DNA of 64,000 nt from Apostichopus japonicus (taxonomy: Eukaryota; Echinodermata; Holothuroidea; Aspidochirotida; Stichopodidae): positions 10,894,321-10,958,320 of the forward strand of contig NC_092578.1 of the NCBI RefSeq assembly GCF_037975245.1, in the 5' to 3' direction. The notes under the pieces were generated by a model. That model saw nothing but the letters and a program-made list of their open reading frames with translations. It made no database searches and was not told the DNA's origin. Below are positions 41,448-55,257 of this stretch, piece after piece (the first letter of the stretch is position 1; each line of letters opens with the position of its first letter). The translations under genes and the position numbers were made by a program.

Positions 41448-42829
41448 ATGTTCGGTACCGATCAATCGAATGTGCGATTCCGAACAATCGAATGTTCGGT
41501 GCCGATCAATCCAATGTTCGGTACCGATCAATCGAATGTTCGGTACCGATCAATTGAATGTTCGGTACCTATCTATCGAATGTGCGGTACCGACCAATCG
41601 AATGTGCGGTACCGATCAATCAAATGTCCGGTACAGATCAATCGAATGTACGGAATCGATGTATCGAATGTGCGGTACCGATCAATCGAATGTGCGGTAC
41701 CGATCAATCGAATGTTCGGGACCGAACAATCGAATGTTCGGTACCGATCTTCGAATGTTCGTTACCGATCAATCGAATGTGCGTTACCGATCAATGGAAT
41801 GTGCGTTGCCGACCAATCGAATATATGGTCCCGATCAATCGAATGTGCGGATCCGATCAATGGAATGGGCGGTACCGATCGATCGATTGAATGTGCGGTA
41901 CCATTCAAACGAATGTTCGGTACCGATCAATCGAATGTGCGGTACCGATCAATCGAATGTGCGGTACCGTTCAATCGAATGTTCGTTACCGATCAATCGA
42001 ATGTTCCGTACCGATTAATCGAATGTGCGGTACCGACCAATCGAATGTGCGATACCGATCAATCGAATGTGCGGTACCGACCAATCGAATGTTCGGTACC
42101 GATCAATCGAATGTGCGGTACCGATCAATCGAATGGGCGGTACCGATCAATCGAATGTTCGGTACCGAACAATCGAATGTTCGGTATCGATCTTCGAATG
42201 TTCGTTACCGATCAATCGAATGTGCGTTACCGATCAATGGAATGTGCGTTGACGACCAATCGAATATTTGGTATCGATCAATCGAATGTGCGGATCCGAT
42301 CAATCGAATGGGCGGTACCGATCGATCGATCGAATGTGCGGTACCAATCTATCAAATGTCGGGTACAGATCAATCGAATGTACGGAATCGATGTATCGAA
42401 TGTGCGGTACCGATCAATCGAATTTTCGGTACCGAACAATCGAATGTTCGGTACCGATCTTCGAATGTTCGTTACCGATCAATCGAAGGTGCGTTACCGA
42501 TCAATGGAATGTGCGTTGCCGACCAATCGAATATTTAGTACCGATCAATCGAATGTGCGGATCCGATCAATGGAATGGGCGGTACCGATCGATCGATTGA
42601 ATGTGCGGTACCAATCAAACGAATGTTCGGTACCGATCAATCGAATGTGCGGTACCGATCAATAGAATGTGCGGTACCGATTAATCGAATGTTCGGTACC
42701 GACCAATCGAATGTTCCGTACCGATTAATCGAATGTGCGGTACCGACCAATCGAATGTGCGATACCGATCAATCGAATGTGCGGTACCGACCAATCGAAT
42801 GTTCGGTACCGATCAATCGAATGTGCGGT
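41448..42829 (+). repeat. 1,860-bp block, copy 1 (part)
   Basis: From 41294 onward the sequence aligns to 43154 onward at an offset of 1,860 bp, or 84 x 22 + 12. One period spans four 21-bp and four 26-bp monomers (-4 and +16), which gives the observed +12. The stretch 41740-42660 also aligns to about 44307-45249 at 2,567 and then 2,589 bp. A two-base variant, GTTGACGACC near 42248, recurs near 44815. Confidence 0.8.
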
Positions 42830-44455
42830 ACCGATCAATCGAATGTGCGGTACCGATCAATCGAATGTTCGGTACCGAACAATCGAATGTTCGGTACCGA
42901 TCTTCGAATGTTCGTTACCGATCAATCGAATGTGCGTTACCGATCAATGGAATGTGCGTTGCCGACCAATCGAATATTTGGTATCGATCAATCGAATGTG
43001 CGGATCCGATCAATGGAATGGGCGGTACCGATCGATCGATCGAATGTGCGGTACCAATCAAACGAATGTGCGATACCGATCAATCGAATGTTCGGTACCA
43101 ATTAATCGAATGTGCGGTACTGATCAATCGAATGTGCGGTACTGATCAATCGAATGTTCGGTACCGATCAATCGAATATTCGGTACCTATCTATCGAATG
43201 TTTGGTACCGATCAATCGAATGTGCGATACCGAACAATCGAATGTTCGGTGCCGATCAATCGAATGTTCGGTACCGATAAATCGAATTTTTGGTACCTAT
43301 CTATCGAATGTTCGGTACCGATCAATCGAATGTGCGATTCCGAACAATCGAATGTTCGGTGCCGATCAATCCAATGTTCGGTACCGATCAATCGAATGTT
43401 CGGTACCGATCAATTGAATGTTCGGTACCTATCTATCGAATGTGCGGTACCGACCAATCGAATGTGCGGTACCGATCAATCAAATGTCCGGTACAGATCA
43501 ATCGAATGTACGGAATCGATGTATCGAATGTGCGGTACCGATCAATCGAATGTGCGGTACCGATCAATCGAATGTTCGGGACCGAACAATCGAATGTTCG
43601 GTACCGATCTTCCAATGTTCGTTACCGATCAATCGAATGTGCGTTACCGATCAATGGAATGTGCGTTGCCGACCAATCGAATATTTGGTACCGATCAATC
43701 GAATGTGCGGATCCGATCAATGGAATGGGCGGTACCGATCGATCGATCGAATGTGCGGTACCAATCAAACGAATGTGCGATACCGATCAATCGAATGTTC
43801 GGTACCAATTAATCGAATGTGCGGTACTGATCAATCGAATGTGCGGTACTGATCAATCGAATGTTCGGTACCGATCAATCGAATATTCGGTACCTATCTA
43901 TCGAATGTTTGGTACCGATCAATCGAATGTGCGATACCGAACAATCGAATGTTCGGTGCCGATCAATCGAATGTTCGGTACCGATAAATCGAATTTTTGG
44001 TACCTATCTATCGAATGTTCGGTACCGATCAATCGAATGTGCGATTCCGAACAATCGAATGTTCGGTGCCGATCAATCCAATGTTCGGTACCGATCAATC
44101 GAATGTTCGGTACCGATCAATTGAATGTTCGGTACCTATCTATCGAATGTGCGGTACCGACCAATCGAATGTGCGGTACCGATCAATCAAATGTCCGGTA
44201 CAGATCAATCGAATGTACGGAATCGATGTATCGAATGTGCGGTACCGATCAATCGAATGTGCGGTACCGATCAATCGAATGTTCGGTACCGAACAATCGA
44301 ATGTTCGGTACCGATCTTCCAATGTTCGTTACCGATCAATCGAATGTGCGTTACCGATCAATGGAATGTGCGTTGCCGACCAATCGAATATTTGGTCCCG
44401 ATCAATCGAATGTGCGGATCCGATCAATGGAATGGGCGGTACCGATCGATCGATT
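42830..44455 (+). repeat. 707-bp tandem pair
   Basis: Period 707 bp (32 x 22 + 3; one 21-bp and one 26-bp monomer) runs from about 42830 to 44455. Copies of an AATATTCGG to GTTTGGTACC landmark lie at about 43166 and 43873, and AATTTTTGG monomers near 43286 and 43993. The last copy shows TCTTCCAATG near 43610 and 44317, a change not present near 42903. Confidence 0.85.
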
Positions 44456-45742
44456 GAATGTGCGGTACCATTCAAACGAATGTTCGGTACCGATGAATCG
44501 AATGTGCGGTACCGATCAATCGAATGTGCGGTACCGTTCAATCGAATGTTCGTTACCGATCAATCGAATGTTCCGTACCGATTAATCGAATGTGCGGTAC
44601 CGACCAATCGAATGTGCGATACCGATCAATCGAATGTGCGGTACCGACCAATCGAATGTTCGGTACCGATCAATCGAATGTGCGGTACCGATCAATCGAA
44701 TGGGCGGTACCGATCAATCGAATGTTCGGTACCGAACAATCGAATGTTCGGTACCGATCTTCGAATGTTCGTTACCGATCAATCGAATGTGCGTTACCGA
44801 TCAATGGAATGTGCGTTGACGACCAATCGAATATTTGGTATCGATCAATCGAATGTGCGGATCCGATCAATCGAATGGGCGGTACCGATCGATCGATCGA
44901 ATGTGCGGTACCAATCTATCAAATGTCGGGTACAGATCAATCGAATGTACGGAATCGATGTATCGAATGTGCGGTACCGATCAATCGAATGTGCGGTACC
45001 GATCAATCGATTTTTCGGTACCGAACCATCGAATGTTCGGTACCGATCTTCGAATGTTCGTTACCGATCAATCGAATGTGCGTTACCGATCAATGGAATG
45101 TGCGTTGCCGACCAATCGAATATTTGGTACCGATCAATCGAATGTGCGGATCCGATCAATGGAATGGGCGGTACCGATCGATCGATTGAATGTGCGGTAC
45201 CAATCAAACGAATGTTCGGTACCGATCAATCGAATGTGCGGTACCGATCAATAGAATGTGCGGTACCGATTAATCGAATGTTCGGTACCGACCAATCGAA
45301 TGTTCCGTACCGATTAATCGAATGTGCGGTACCGACCAATCGAATGTGCGATACCGATCAATCGAATGTGCGGTACCGACCAATCGAATGTTCGGTACCG
45401 ATCAATCGAATGTGCGGTACCGATCAATCGAATGTGCGGTACCGATCAATCGAATGTTCGGTACCGAACAATCGAATGTTCGGTACCGATCTTCGAATGT
45501 TCGTTACCGATCAATCGAATGTGCGTTACCGATCAATGGAATGTGCGTTGCCGACCAATCGAATATTTGGTATCGATCAATCGAATGTTCCGATCCGATC
45601 AATCGAATGGGCGGTACCGATCGATCGATCGAATGTGCGGTACCAATCAAACGAATGTGCGATACCGATCAATCGAATGTTCGGTACCAATTAATCGAAT
45701 GTGCGGTACTGATCAATCGAATGTGCGGTACCGATCAATCGA
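44456..45742 (+). repeat. Zone II, right part
   Basis: The satellite here aligns to 41889-43153 at offsets of 2,567 and 2,589 bp, with 26-bp monomers near 44884, 45172 and 45613. Private changes include CGATTTTTCGG near 45008 and GAACCATCG near 45024. No gene is seen. Confidence 0.78.
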
Positions 45743-46498
45743 ATGTTCGGTACCGATCAATCGAATGTGCGGTACCGACCAATCGAATGTTCGGTACCGA
45801 TTAATCGAATGTGCGGTACCGATCAATCGAATGTTCGGTACCGAACAATCGAATGTTCGGTACCGATCTCCGAATGTTCGTTACCGATCAATCGAATGTG
45901 CGTTACCGATCAATGGAATGTGCGTTGCCGACCAATCGAATATTTGGTATCGATCAATCGAATGTGCGGATCCGATCAATCGAATGTGCGGTACCGATCG
46001 ATCGATCGAATGTGCGGTACCAATCAAACGAATGTGCGTTTCCGATCAATCGAATGTTCGGTACCAATTAATCGAATGTGCGGTACTGATCAATCGAATG
46101 TTCGGTGCCGATCAATCGAATGTTCGGTACCGATCAATCGAATGTTCGGTACCTATCTATCGAATGTTCGGTACCGATCAATCGAATGTGCGATACCGAA
46201 CATTCGAATGTTCGGTGCCGATCAATCCAATGTTCGGTACCGATCAATCCAATGTTCGGTACCGATCAATCCAATGTTCGGTACCTATCTATCGAATGTG
46301 CGGTACCGACCAATCGAATGTTCGTTACCGATCAATCGAATGTGCGGTACCGATCAATCGATTGTACCGTATCGATGTATCGAATGTGCGATACCTATCA
46401 ATCGAATGTGCGGTACTGATCAATCGAATGTTCGGTACTGATAAATCGAATGTTCGGTACCGACCAATCGAATGTTCGGTACCGATTAATCGAATGTG

Positions 46499-46519
46499 CG
46501 GTACCGACCAATCGAATTT
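46499..46519 (+). repeat. 21-bp AATTTCGG monomer (zone III landmark)
   Basis: A one-base deletion turns AATTTTCGG or AATGTTCGG into AATTTCGG. Eleven copies mark equivalent positions near 46499, 47903, 49316, 50013, 51425, 52763, 54324, 55676, 57237, 59238 and 61591. The spacings are 1404, 1413, 697, 1412, 1338, 1561, 1352, 1561, 2001 and 2353 bp. The intact-length AATTTTCGG relative occurs between them from about 54 kb on. Confidence 0.88.
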
Positions 46520-46585
46520 CGGTACCGATTAATCGAATGTGCGGTACCAATAAATCGAATGTGCGGTACCGATCAATCGATTGTG

Positions 46586-46601
46586 CGGTACCGATCATGT
46601 G
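46586..46601 (+). repeat. 16-bp monomer
   Basis: The unit reads CGGTACCGATCATGTG, lacking six bases of the normal monomer. Exact counterparts start at 49403 and 51512. At the equivalent place in the other zone III units (for example near 47990) the monomer is full length, so the deletion arose in one unit and spread to three. Confidence 0.9.
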
Positions 46602-48559
46602 CGATACCGATCATTCGAATGTTCTATACCGATCAATGGAATGTGCGGTACCGATCAATCGAATGTTCGGTACCGATCAATCGAATGTGCGATACCGATC
46701 AATCGAATGTGCGGTACCGACCAATCGAATGTTCGGTACCGAACAATGGAATGTGCGGTACCGATCAATCGAATGTTCGGTACCGATAAATATAATGTTC
46801 GGTACCTATCTATCGAATGTTCGGTGCCGATCAATCCAATGTGCGATACCGAACAATCGAATGTTCGGTGCCGATCAATCCAATATTCGGTACCGATCAA
46901 TCGAATGTTCGGTACCGATCAATCCAATGTTCGGTACCTATCTATCGAATGTGCAGTACCGACCAATCGAATGTGCGGTACTGATCAATCGAATGTACCG
47001 TATCGATGTATCGAATGTGCGATACCGATCAATCGAATGTGCGGTACTGATCAATCTAATGTTCGGTACCGATCAATCGAATGTTCGTTACCGATCAATC
47101 GAATGTGCGGTACCGATCAATAGAATGTGCGGTACCGATTAATCGAATGTTCGGTACCGACCAATCGAATGTGCGGTACCGATTAATCGAATGTGCGGTA
47201 CCGACCAATCGAATGTTCGGTACCGATTAATCGAATGTGCGGTACCAATCAATCGAATGTTCGGTACCGATCTCCGAATGTTCGTTACCGATCAATCGAA
47301 TGTGCGTTACCGATCAATGGAATGTGCGTTGCCGACCAATCGAATATCTGGTATCGATCAATCGAATGTGCGGATCCGATCAATCGAATGTGCGGTACCG
47401 ATCGATCGATCGAATGTGCGGTACCAATCAAACGAATGTGCGATACCGATCAATCGAATGTTCAGTACCAATTAATCGAATGTGCGGTACTGATCAATCG
47501 GATGTTCGGTGCCGATCAATCCAATGTTCGGTACCGATCAATCGAATGTTCGGTACCTATCTATCGAATGTTCGGTACCGATCAATCGAATGTGCGATAC
47601 CGAACATTCGAATGTTCGGTGCCGATCAATCCAATGTTCGGTACCGATCAATCCAATGTTCGGTACCGATCAATCCAATGTTCGGTACCTATCTATCGAA
47701 TGTGCGGTACCGACCAATCGAATGTTCGTTACCGATCAATCGAATGTGCGGTACCGATCAATCGATTGTACCGTATCGATGTATCGAATGTGCGATACCG
47801 ATCAATCGAATGTGTGGTACTGATCAATCGAATGTTCGGTACTGATAAATCGAATGTTCGGTACCGACCAATCGAATGTTCGGTACCGATTAATCGAATG
47901 TGCGGTACCGACCAATCGAATTTCGGTACCGATTAATCGAATGTGCGGTACCAATAAATCGAATGTGCGGTACCGATCAATCGATTGTGCGGTACCGATC
48001 AATCGAATGTGCGATACCGATCATTCGAATGTTCTATACCGATCAATGGAATGTGCGGTACCGATCAATCGAATGTTCGGTACCGATCAATCGAATGTGC
48101 GATACCGATCAATCGAATGTGCGGTACCGACCAATCGAATGTTCGGTACCGATCAATGGAATGTGCGGTACCGATCAATCGAATGTTCGGTACCGATAAA
48201 TATAATGTTCGGTACCTATCTATCGAATGTTCGGTACCGATCAATCGAATGTGCGATACCGAACAATCGAATGTTCGGTGCCGAACAATCGAATGTTCGG
48301 TACCGATCTTCGAATGTTCGTTACCGATCAATCGAATGTGCGTTACCGATCAATGGAATGTGCGTTGCCGACCAATCGAATATTTGGTATCGATCAATCG
48401 AATGTTCCGATCCGATCAATCGAATGGGCGGTACCGATCGATCGATCGAATGTGCGGTACCAATCAAACGAATGTGCGATACCGATCAATCGAATGTTCG
48501 GTACCAATTAATCGAATGTGCGGTACTGATCAATCGAATGTGCGGTACCGATCAATCGA

Positions 48560-50669
48560 ATGTTCGGTACCGATCAATCGAATGTGCGGTACCGACCAAT
48601 CGAATGTTCGGTACCGATCAATCGAATGTGCGGTACCGATCAATCGAATGTTCGGTACCGAACAATCGAATGTTCGGTACCGATCTCCGAATGTTCGTTA
48701 CCGATCAATCGAATGTGCGTTACCGATCAATGGAATGTGCGTTGCCGACCAATCGAATATTTGGTATCGATCAATCGAATGTGCGGATCCGATCAATCGA
48801 ATGTGCGGTACCGATCGATCGATCGAATGTGCGGTACCAATCAAACGAATGTGCGTTTCCGATCAATCGAATGTTCGGTACCAATTAATCGAATGTGCGG
48901 TACTGATCAATCGAATGTTCGGTGCCGATCAATCGAATGTTCGGTACCGATCAATCGAATGTTCGGTACCTATCTATCGAATGTTCGGTACCGATCAATC
49001 GAATGTGCGATACCGAACATTCGAATGTTCGGTGCCGATCAATCCAATGTTCGGTACCGATCAATCCAATGTTCGGTACCGATCAATCCAATGTTCGGTA
49101 CCTATCTATCGAATGTGCGGTACCGACCAATCGAATGTTCGTTACCGATCAATCGAATGTGCGGTACCGATCAATCGATTGTACCGTATCGATGTATCGA
49201 ATGTGCGATACCTATCAATCGAATGTGCGGTACTGATCAATCGAATGTTCGGTACTGATAAATCGAATGTTCGGTACCGACCAATCGAATGTTCGGTACC
49301 GATTAATCGAATGTGCGGTACCGACCAATCGAATTTCGGTACCGATTAATCGAATGTGCGGTACCAATAAATCGAATGTGCGGTACCGATCAACCGATTG
49401 TGCGGTACCGATCATGTGCGATACCGATCATTCGAATGTTCTATACCGATCAATGGAATGTGCGGTACCGATCAATCGAATGTTCGGTACCGATCAATCG
49501 AATGTTCGGTACCGATCAATCGAATGTGCGATACCGATCAATCGAATGTGCGGTACCGACCAATCGAATGTTCGGTACCGAACAATGGAATGTGCGGTAC
49601 CGATCAATCGAATGTTCGGTACCGATAAATATAATGTTCGGTACCTATCTATCGAATGTTCGGTGCCGATCAATCCAATGTGCGATACCGAACAATCGAA
49701 TGTGCGATACCGAACATTCGAATGTTCGGTGCCGATCAATCCAATGTTCGGTACCGATCAATCCAATGTTCGGTACCGATCAATCCAATGTTCGGTACCT
49801 ATCTATCGAATGTGCGGTACCGACCAATCGAATGTTCGTTACCGATCAATCGAATGTGCGGTACCGATCAATCGATTGTACCGTATCGATGTATCGAATG
49901 TGCGATACCGATCAATCGAATGTGTGGTACTGATCAATCGAATGTTCGGTACTGATAAATCGAATGTTCGGTACCGACCAATCGAATGTTCGGTACCGAT
50001 TAATCGAATGTGCGGTACCGACCAATCGAATTTCGGTACCGATTAATCGAATGTGCGGTACCAATAAATCGAATGTGCGGTACCGATCAATCGATTGTGC
50101 GGTACCGATCAATCGAATGTGCGATACCGATCATTCGAATGTTCTATACCGATCAATGGAATGTGCGGTACCGATCAATCGAATGTTCGGTACCGATCAA
50201 TCGAATGTGCGATACCGATCAATCGAATGTGCGGTACCGACCAATCGAATGTTCGGTACCGATCAATGGAATGTGCGGTACCGATCAATCGAATGTTCGG
50301 TACCGATAAATATAATGTTCGGTACCTATCTATCGAATGTTCGGTACCGATCAATCGAATGTGCGATACCGAACAATCGAATGTTCGGTGCCGAACAATC
50401 GAATGTTCGGTACCGATCTTCGAATGTTCGTTACCGATCAATCGAATGTGCGTTACCGATCAATGGAATGTGCGTTGCCGACCAATCGAATATTTGGTAT
50501 CGATCAATCGAATGTTCCGATCCGATCAATCGAATGGGCGGTACCGATCGATCGATCGAATGTGCGGTACCAATCAAACGAATGTGCGATACCGATCAAT
50601 CGAATGTTCGGTACCAATTAATCGAATGTGCGGTACTGATCAATCGAATGTGCGGTACCGATCAATCGA
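48560..50669 (+). repeat. 2,110-bp block, copy 1
   Basis: It aligns to 50670 onward at 2,110 bp (96 x 22 - 2, matching its odd-length monomers). The offset becomes 2,109 after about 50895, where the right copy lost one base (GTGCGATCCG instead of GTGCGGATCCG). GATCTCCG replaces GATCTTCG as the 21-bp landmark near 48676. Confidence 0.85.
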
Positions 50670-52330
50670 ATGTTCGGTACCGATCAATCGAATGTGCGGT
50701 ACCGACCAATCGAATGTTCGGTACCGATCAATCGAATGTGCGGTACCGATCAATCGAATGTTCGGTACCGAACAATCGAATGTTCGGTACCGATCTCCGA
50801 ATGTTCGTTACCGATCAATCGAATGTGCGTTACCGATCAATGGAATGTGCGTTGCCGACCAATCGAATATTTGGTATCGATCAATCGAATGTGCGATCCG
50901 ATCAATCGAATGTGCGGTACCGATCGATCGATCGAATGTGCGGTACCAATCAAACGAATGTGCGTTTCCGATCAATCGAATGTTCGGTACCAATTAATCG
51001 AATGTGCGGTACTGATCAATCGAATGTTCGGTGCCGATCAATCGAATGTTCGGTACCGATCAATCGAATGTTCGGTACCTATCTATCGAATGTTCGGTAC
51101 CGATCAATCGAATGTGCGATACCGAACATTCGAATGTTCGGTGCCGATCAATCCAATGTTCGGTACCGATCAATCCAATGTTCGGTACCGATCAATCCAA
51201 TGTTCGGTACCTATCTATCGAATGTGCGGTACCGACCAATCGAATGTTCGTTACCGATCAATCGAATGTGCGGTACCGATCAATCGATTGTACCGTATCG
51301 ATGTATCGAATGTGCGATACCTATCAATCGAATGTGCGGTACTGATCAATCGAATGTTCGGTACTGATAAATCGAATGTTCGGTACCGACCAATCGAATG
51401 TTCGGTACCGATTAATCGAATGTGCGGTACCGACCAATCGAATTTCGGTACCGATTAATCGAATGTGCGGTACCAATAAATCGAATGTGCGGTACCGATC
51501 AACCGATTGTGCGGTACCGATCATGTGCGATACCGATCATTCGAATGTTCTATACCGATCAATGGAATGTGCGGTACCGATCAATCGAATGTTCGGTACC
51601 GATCAATCGAATGTTCGGTACCGATCAATCGAATGTGCGATACCGATCAATCGAATGTGCGGTACCGACCAATCGAATGTTCGGTACCGAACAATGGAAT
51701 GTGCGGTACCGATCAATCGAATGTTCGGTACCGATAAATATAATGTTCGGTACCTATCTATCGAATGTTCGGTGCCGATCAATCCAATGTTCGGTACCTA
51801 TCTATCGAATGTGCAGTACCGACCAATCGAATGTGCGGTACTGATCAATCGAATGTACCGTATCGATGTATCGAATGTGCGATACCGATCAATCGAATGT
51901 GCGGTACTGATCAATCTAATGTTCGTTACCGATCAATCGAATGTTCGTTACCGATCAATCGAATGTGCGGTACCGATCAATAGAATGTGCGGTACCGATT
52001 AATCGAATGTTCGGTACCGACCAATCGAATGTGCGGTACCGATTAATCGAATGTGCGGTACCGACCAATCGAATGTTCGGTACCGATTAATCGAATGTGC
52101 GGTACCAATCAATCGAATGTTCGGTACCGATCTCCGAATGTTCGTTACCGATCAATCGAATGTGCGTTACCGATCAATGGAATGTGCGTTGCCGACCAAT
52201 CGAATATCTGGTATCGATCAATCGAATGTGCGGATCCGATCAATCGAATGTGCGGTACCGATCGATCGATCGAATGTGCGGTACCAATCAAACGAATGTG
52301 CGATACCGATCAATCGAATGTTCAGTACCA
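50670..52330 (+). repeat. 2,110-bp block, copy 2 (partial)
   Basis: It repeats 48560 onward until about 51775, then switches to the sequence seen at 46915-48198 (offset 4,860 bp, 221 x 22 - 2). The switch is in monomer register. The last 26-bp monomer of the window lies here, near 52254. Confidence 0.82.
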
Positions 52331-55243
52331 ATTAATCGAATGTGCGGTACTGATCAATCGGATGTTCGGTGCCGATCAATCCAATGTTCGGTACCGATCA
52401 ATCGAATGTTCGGTACCTATCTATCGAATGTTCGGTACCGATCAATCGAATGTGCGATACCGAACATTCGAATGTTCGGTGCCGATCAATCCAATGTTCG
52501 GTACCGATCAATCCAATGTTCGGTACCGATCAATCCAATGTTCGGTACCTATCTATCGAATGTGCGGTACCGACCAATCGAATGTTCGTTACCGATCAAT
52601 CGAATGTGCGGTACCGATCAATCGATTGTACCGTATCGATGTATCGAATGTGCGATACCGATCAATCGAATGTGTGGTACTGATCAATCGAATGTTCGGT
52701 ACTGATAAATCGAATGTTCGGTACCGACCAATCGAATGTTCGGTACCGATTAATCGAATGTGCGGTACCGACCAATCGAATTTCGGTACCGATTAATCGA
52801 ATGTGCGGTACCAATAAATCGAATGTGCGGTACCGATCAATCGATTGTGCGGTACCGATCAATCGAATGTGCGATACCGATCATTCGAATGTTCTATACC
52901 GATCAATGGAATGTGCGGTACCGATCAATCGAATGTTCGGTACCGATCAATCGAATGTGCGATACCGATCAATCGAATGTGCGGTACCGACCAATCGAAT
53001 GTTCGGTACCGATCAATGGAATGTGCGGTACCGATCAATCGAATGTTCGGTACCGATCAATCGAATGTTCGGTACCTATCTATCGAATGTTCGGTACCGA
53101 TCAATCGAATGTGCGATACCGAACAATCGAATGTTCGGTGCCGATCAATCCAATATTCGGTACCGATCAATCGAATGTTCGGTACCGATCAATCCAATGT
53201 TCGGTACCTATCTATCGAATGTGCAGTACCGACCAATCGAATGTGCGGTACTGATCAATCGAATGTACCGTATCGATGTATCGAATGTGCGATACCGATC
53301 AATCGAATGTGCGGTACTGATCAATCTAATGTTCGGTACCGATCAATCGAATGTTCGTTACCGATCAATCGAATGTGCGGTACCGATCAATAGAATGTGC
53401 GGTACCGATTAATCGAATGTTCGGTACCGACCAATCGAATGTTCGGTACCGATTAATCGAATGTGCGGTACCGACCAATCGAATGTTCGGTACCGATTAA
53501 TCGAATGTGCGGTACCAATCAATCGAATGTGCGGTACCGATCAATCGAATGTACGGTACCGATCAATCGAATGTGCGTTACCGATCATTCGAATGTTCTA
53601 TACCGATCAATGAAATGTGCGGTACCGATCAATCGAATGTTCGGTACCGATAAATCGAATGTTCGATACCGATCAATCGAATGTGCGGTACCGATCAATC
53701 GAATGTGCGGTACCGACCAATCGAATGTTCGGTACCGAACAATCGAATGTTCGCTACCGATCAATCGAATGAGCGGTACCGATCAATCGAATGTTCGGTA
53801 CCGATCAATCGAATGTGCGGTACCGATCAATCGAATGTGCGTTACCGATCAATCGAATGTTCGGTACCGATCAATCGAATGTGCGTTACCGATCAATCGA
53901 GTGTGCGTTTCCGATCAATCGAATGTGCGGTACCGATCAATAGAATGTGCGGTACCGATCAATCGAATGTTCGGTACCGACCAATCGAATGTTCGGTACC
54001 GATTAATCGAATGTGCGGTACCGACCAATCGAATTTTCGGAACCGATCAATCGAATGTGCGATACCGATCATTCGAATGTTCTATACCGATCAATGGAAT
54101 GTGCGGTACCGATCAATCGAATGTTCGGTACCGATCAATCGAATGTTCGTTACCGATCAATCGAATGTGCGGTACCGATCAATCGATTGTACCGTATCGA
54201 TGTATCGAATGTGCGATACCGATCAATCGAATGTGCGGTACTGATCAATCGAATGTTCGGTACTGATAAATCGAATGTTCGGTACCGACCAATCGAATGT
54301 TCGGTACCGATTAATCGAATGTGCGGTACCGACCAATCGAATTTCGGTACCGATTAATCGAATGTGCGGTACCAATAAATCGAATGTGCGGTACCGATCA
54401 ATCGATTGTGCGGTACCGATCAATCGAATGTGCGATACCGATCATTCGAATGTTCTATACCGATCAATGGAATGTGCGGTACCGATCAATCGAATGTTCG
54501 GTACCGATCAATCGAATGTGCGATACCGATCAATCGAATGTGCGGTACCGACCAATCGAATGTTCGGTACCGATCAATGGAATGTGCGGTACCGATCAAT
54601 CGAATGTTCGGTACCGATAAATATAATGTTCGGTACCTATCTATCGAATGTTCGGTACCGAGCAATCGAATGTGCGATACCGAACAATCGAATGTTCGGT
54701 GCCGATCAATCCAATATTCGGTACCGATCAATCGAATGTTCGGTACCGATCAATCCAATGTTCGGTACCTATCTATCGAATGTGCAGTACCGACCAATCG
54801 AATGTGCGGTACTGATCAATCGAATGTACCGTATCGATGTATCGAATGTGCGATACCGATCAATCGAATGTGCGGTACTGATCAATCTAATGTTCGGTAC
54901 CGATCAATCGAATGTTCGTTACCGATCAATCGAATGTGCGGTACCGATCAATAGAATGTGCGGTACCGATTAATCGAATGTTCGTACCGACCAATCGAAT
55001 GTTCGGTACCGATTAATCGAATGTGCGGTACCGACCAATCGAATGTTCGGTACCGATTAATCGAATGTGCGGTACCAATCAATCGAATGTGCGGTACCGA
55101 TCAATCGAATGTACGGTACCGATCAATCGAATGTGCGTTACCGATCATTCGAATGTTCTATACCGATCAATGAAATGTGCGGTACCGATCAATCGAATGT
55201 TCGGTACCGATAAATCGAATGTTCGGTACCGATCAATCGACCA
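52331..55243 (+). repeat. 2,913-bp tandem block, copy 1
   Basis: It aligns to 55244-58150 at an offset of 2,913 bp. It includes two AATTTCGG 21-bp monomers, a one-base-short GTTCGTACC monomer near 54982, and an irregular 34-bp monomer at the boundary. Their net change (-3 and +12) accounts for 2,913 being 132 x 22 + 9. From about 53.9 kb a GAGTGTGCGTTTCC variant appears and persists to 62.5 kb. Confidence 0.85.
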
Positions 55244-55257
55244 ATTAATCGAATGTG
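55224..55257 (+). repeat. 34-bp chimeric monomer at a block junction
   Basis: Two monomers are joined out of phase: the left part ends GATCAATCGA and the right part begins CCAATTAATCG. The left parent matches the run continuing intact near 58141. The right parent matches the GTACCAATTAATCG monomer near 52327. It is the only out-of-register join I found at a block boundary, with at most one base of shared sequence at the join. Confidence 0.85.

Larger units (their letters stand above)
45743..48559 (+). repeat. 2,817-bp block
   Basis: It aligns to 48560 onward at an offset of 2,817 bp, 128 x 22 + 1, matching the net of nine odd-length monomers in one period. It is the first block with zone III landmarks: AATTTCGG 21-bp monomers (46499 and near 47903), a 16-bp monomer (46586-46601) and AAATATAATG variants (near 46789 and 48197). 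Part of it, about 46915-48198, recurs at 51775-53058. Confidence 0.85.
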
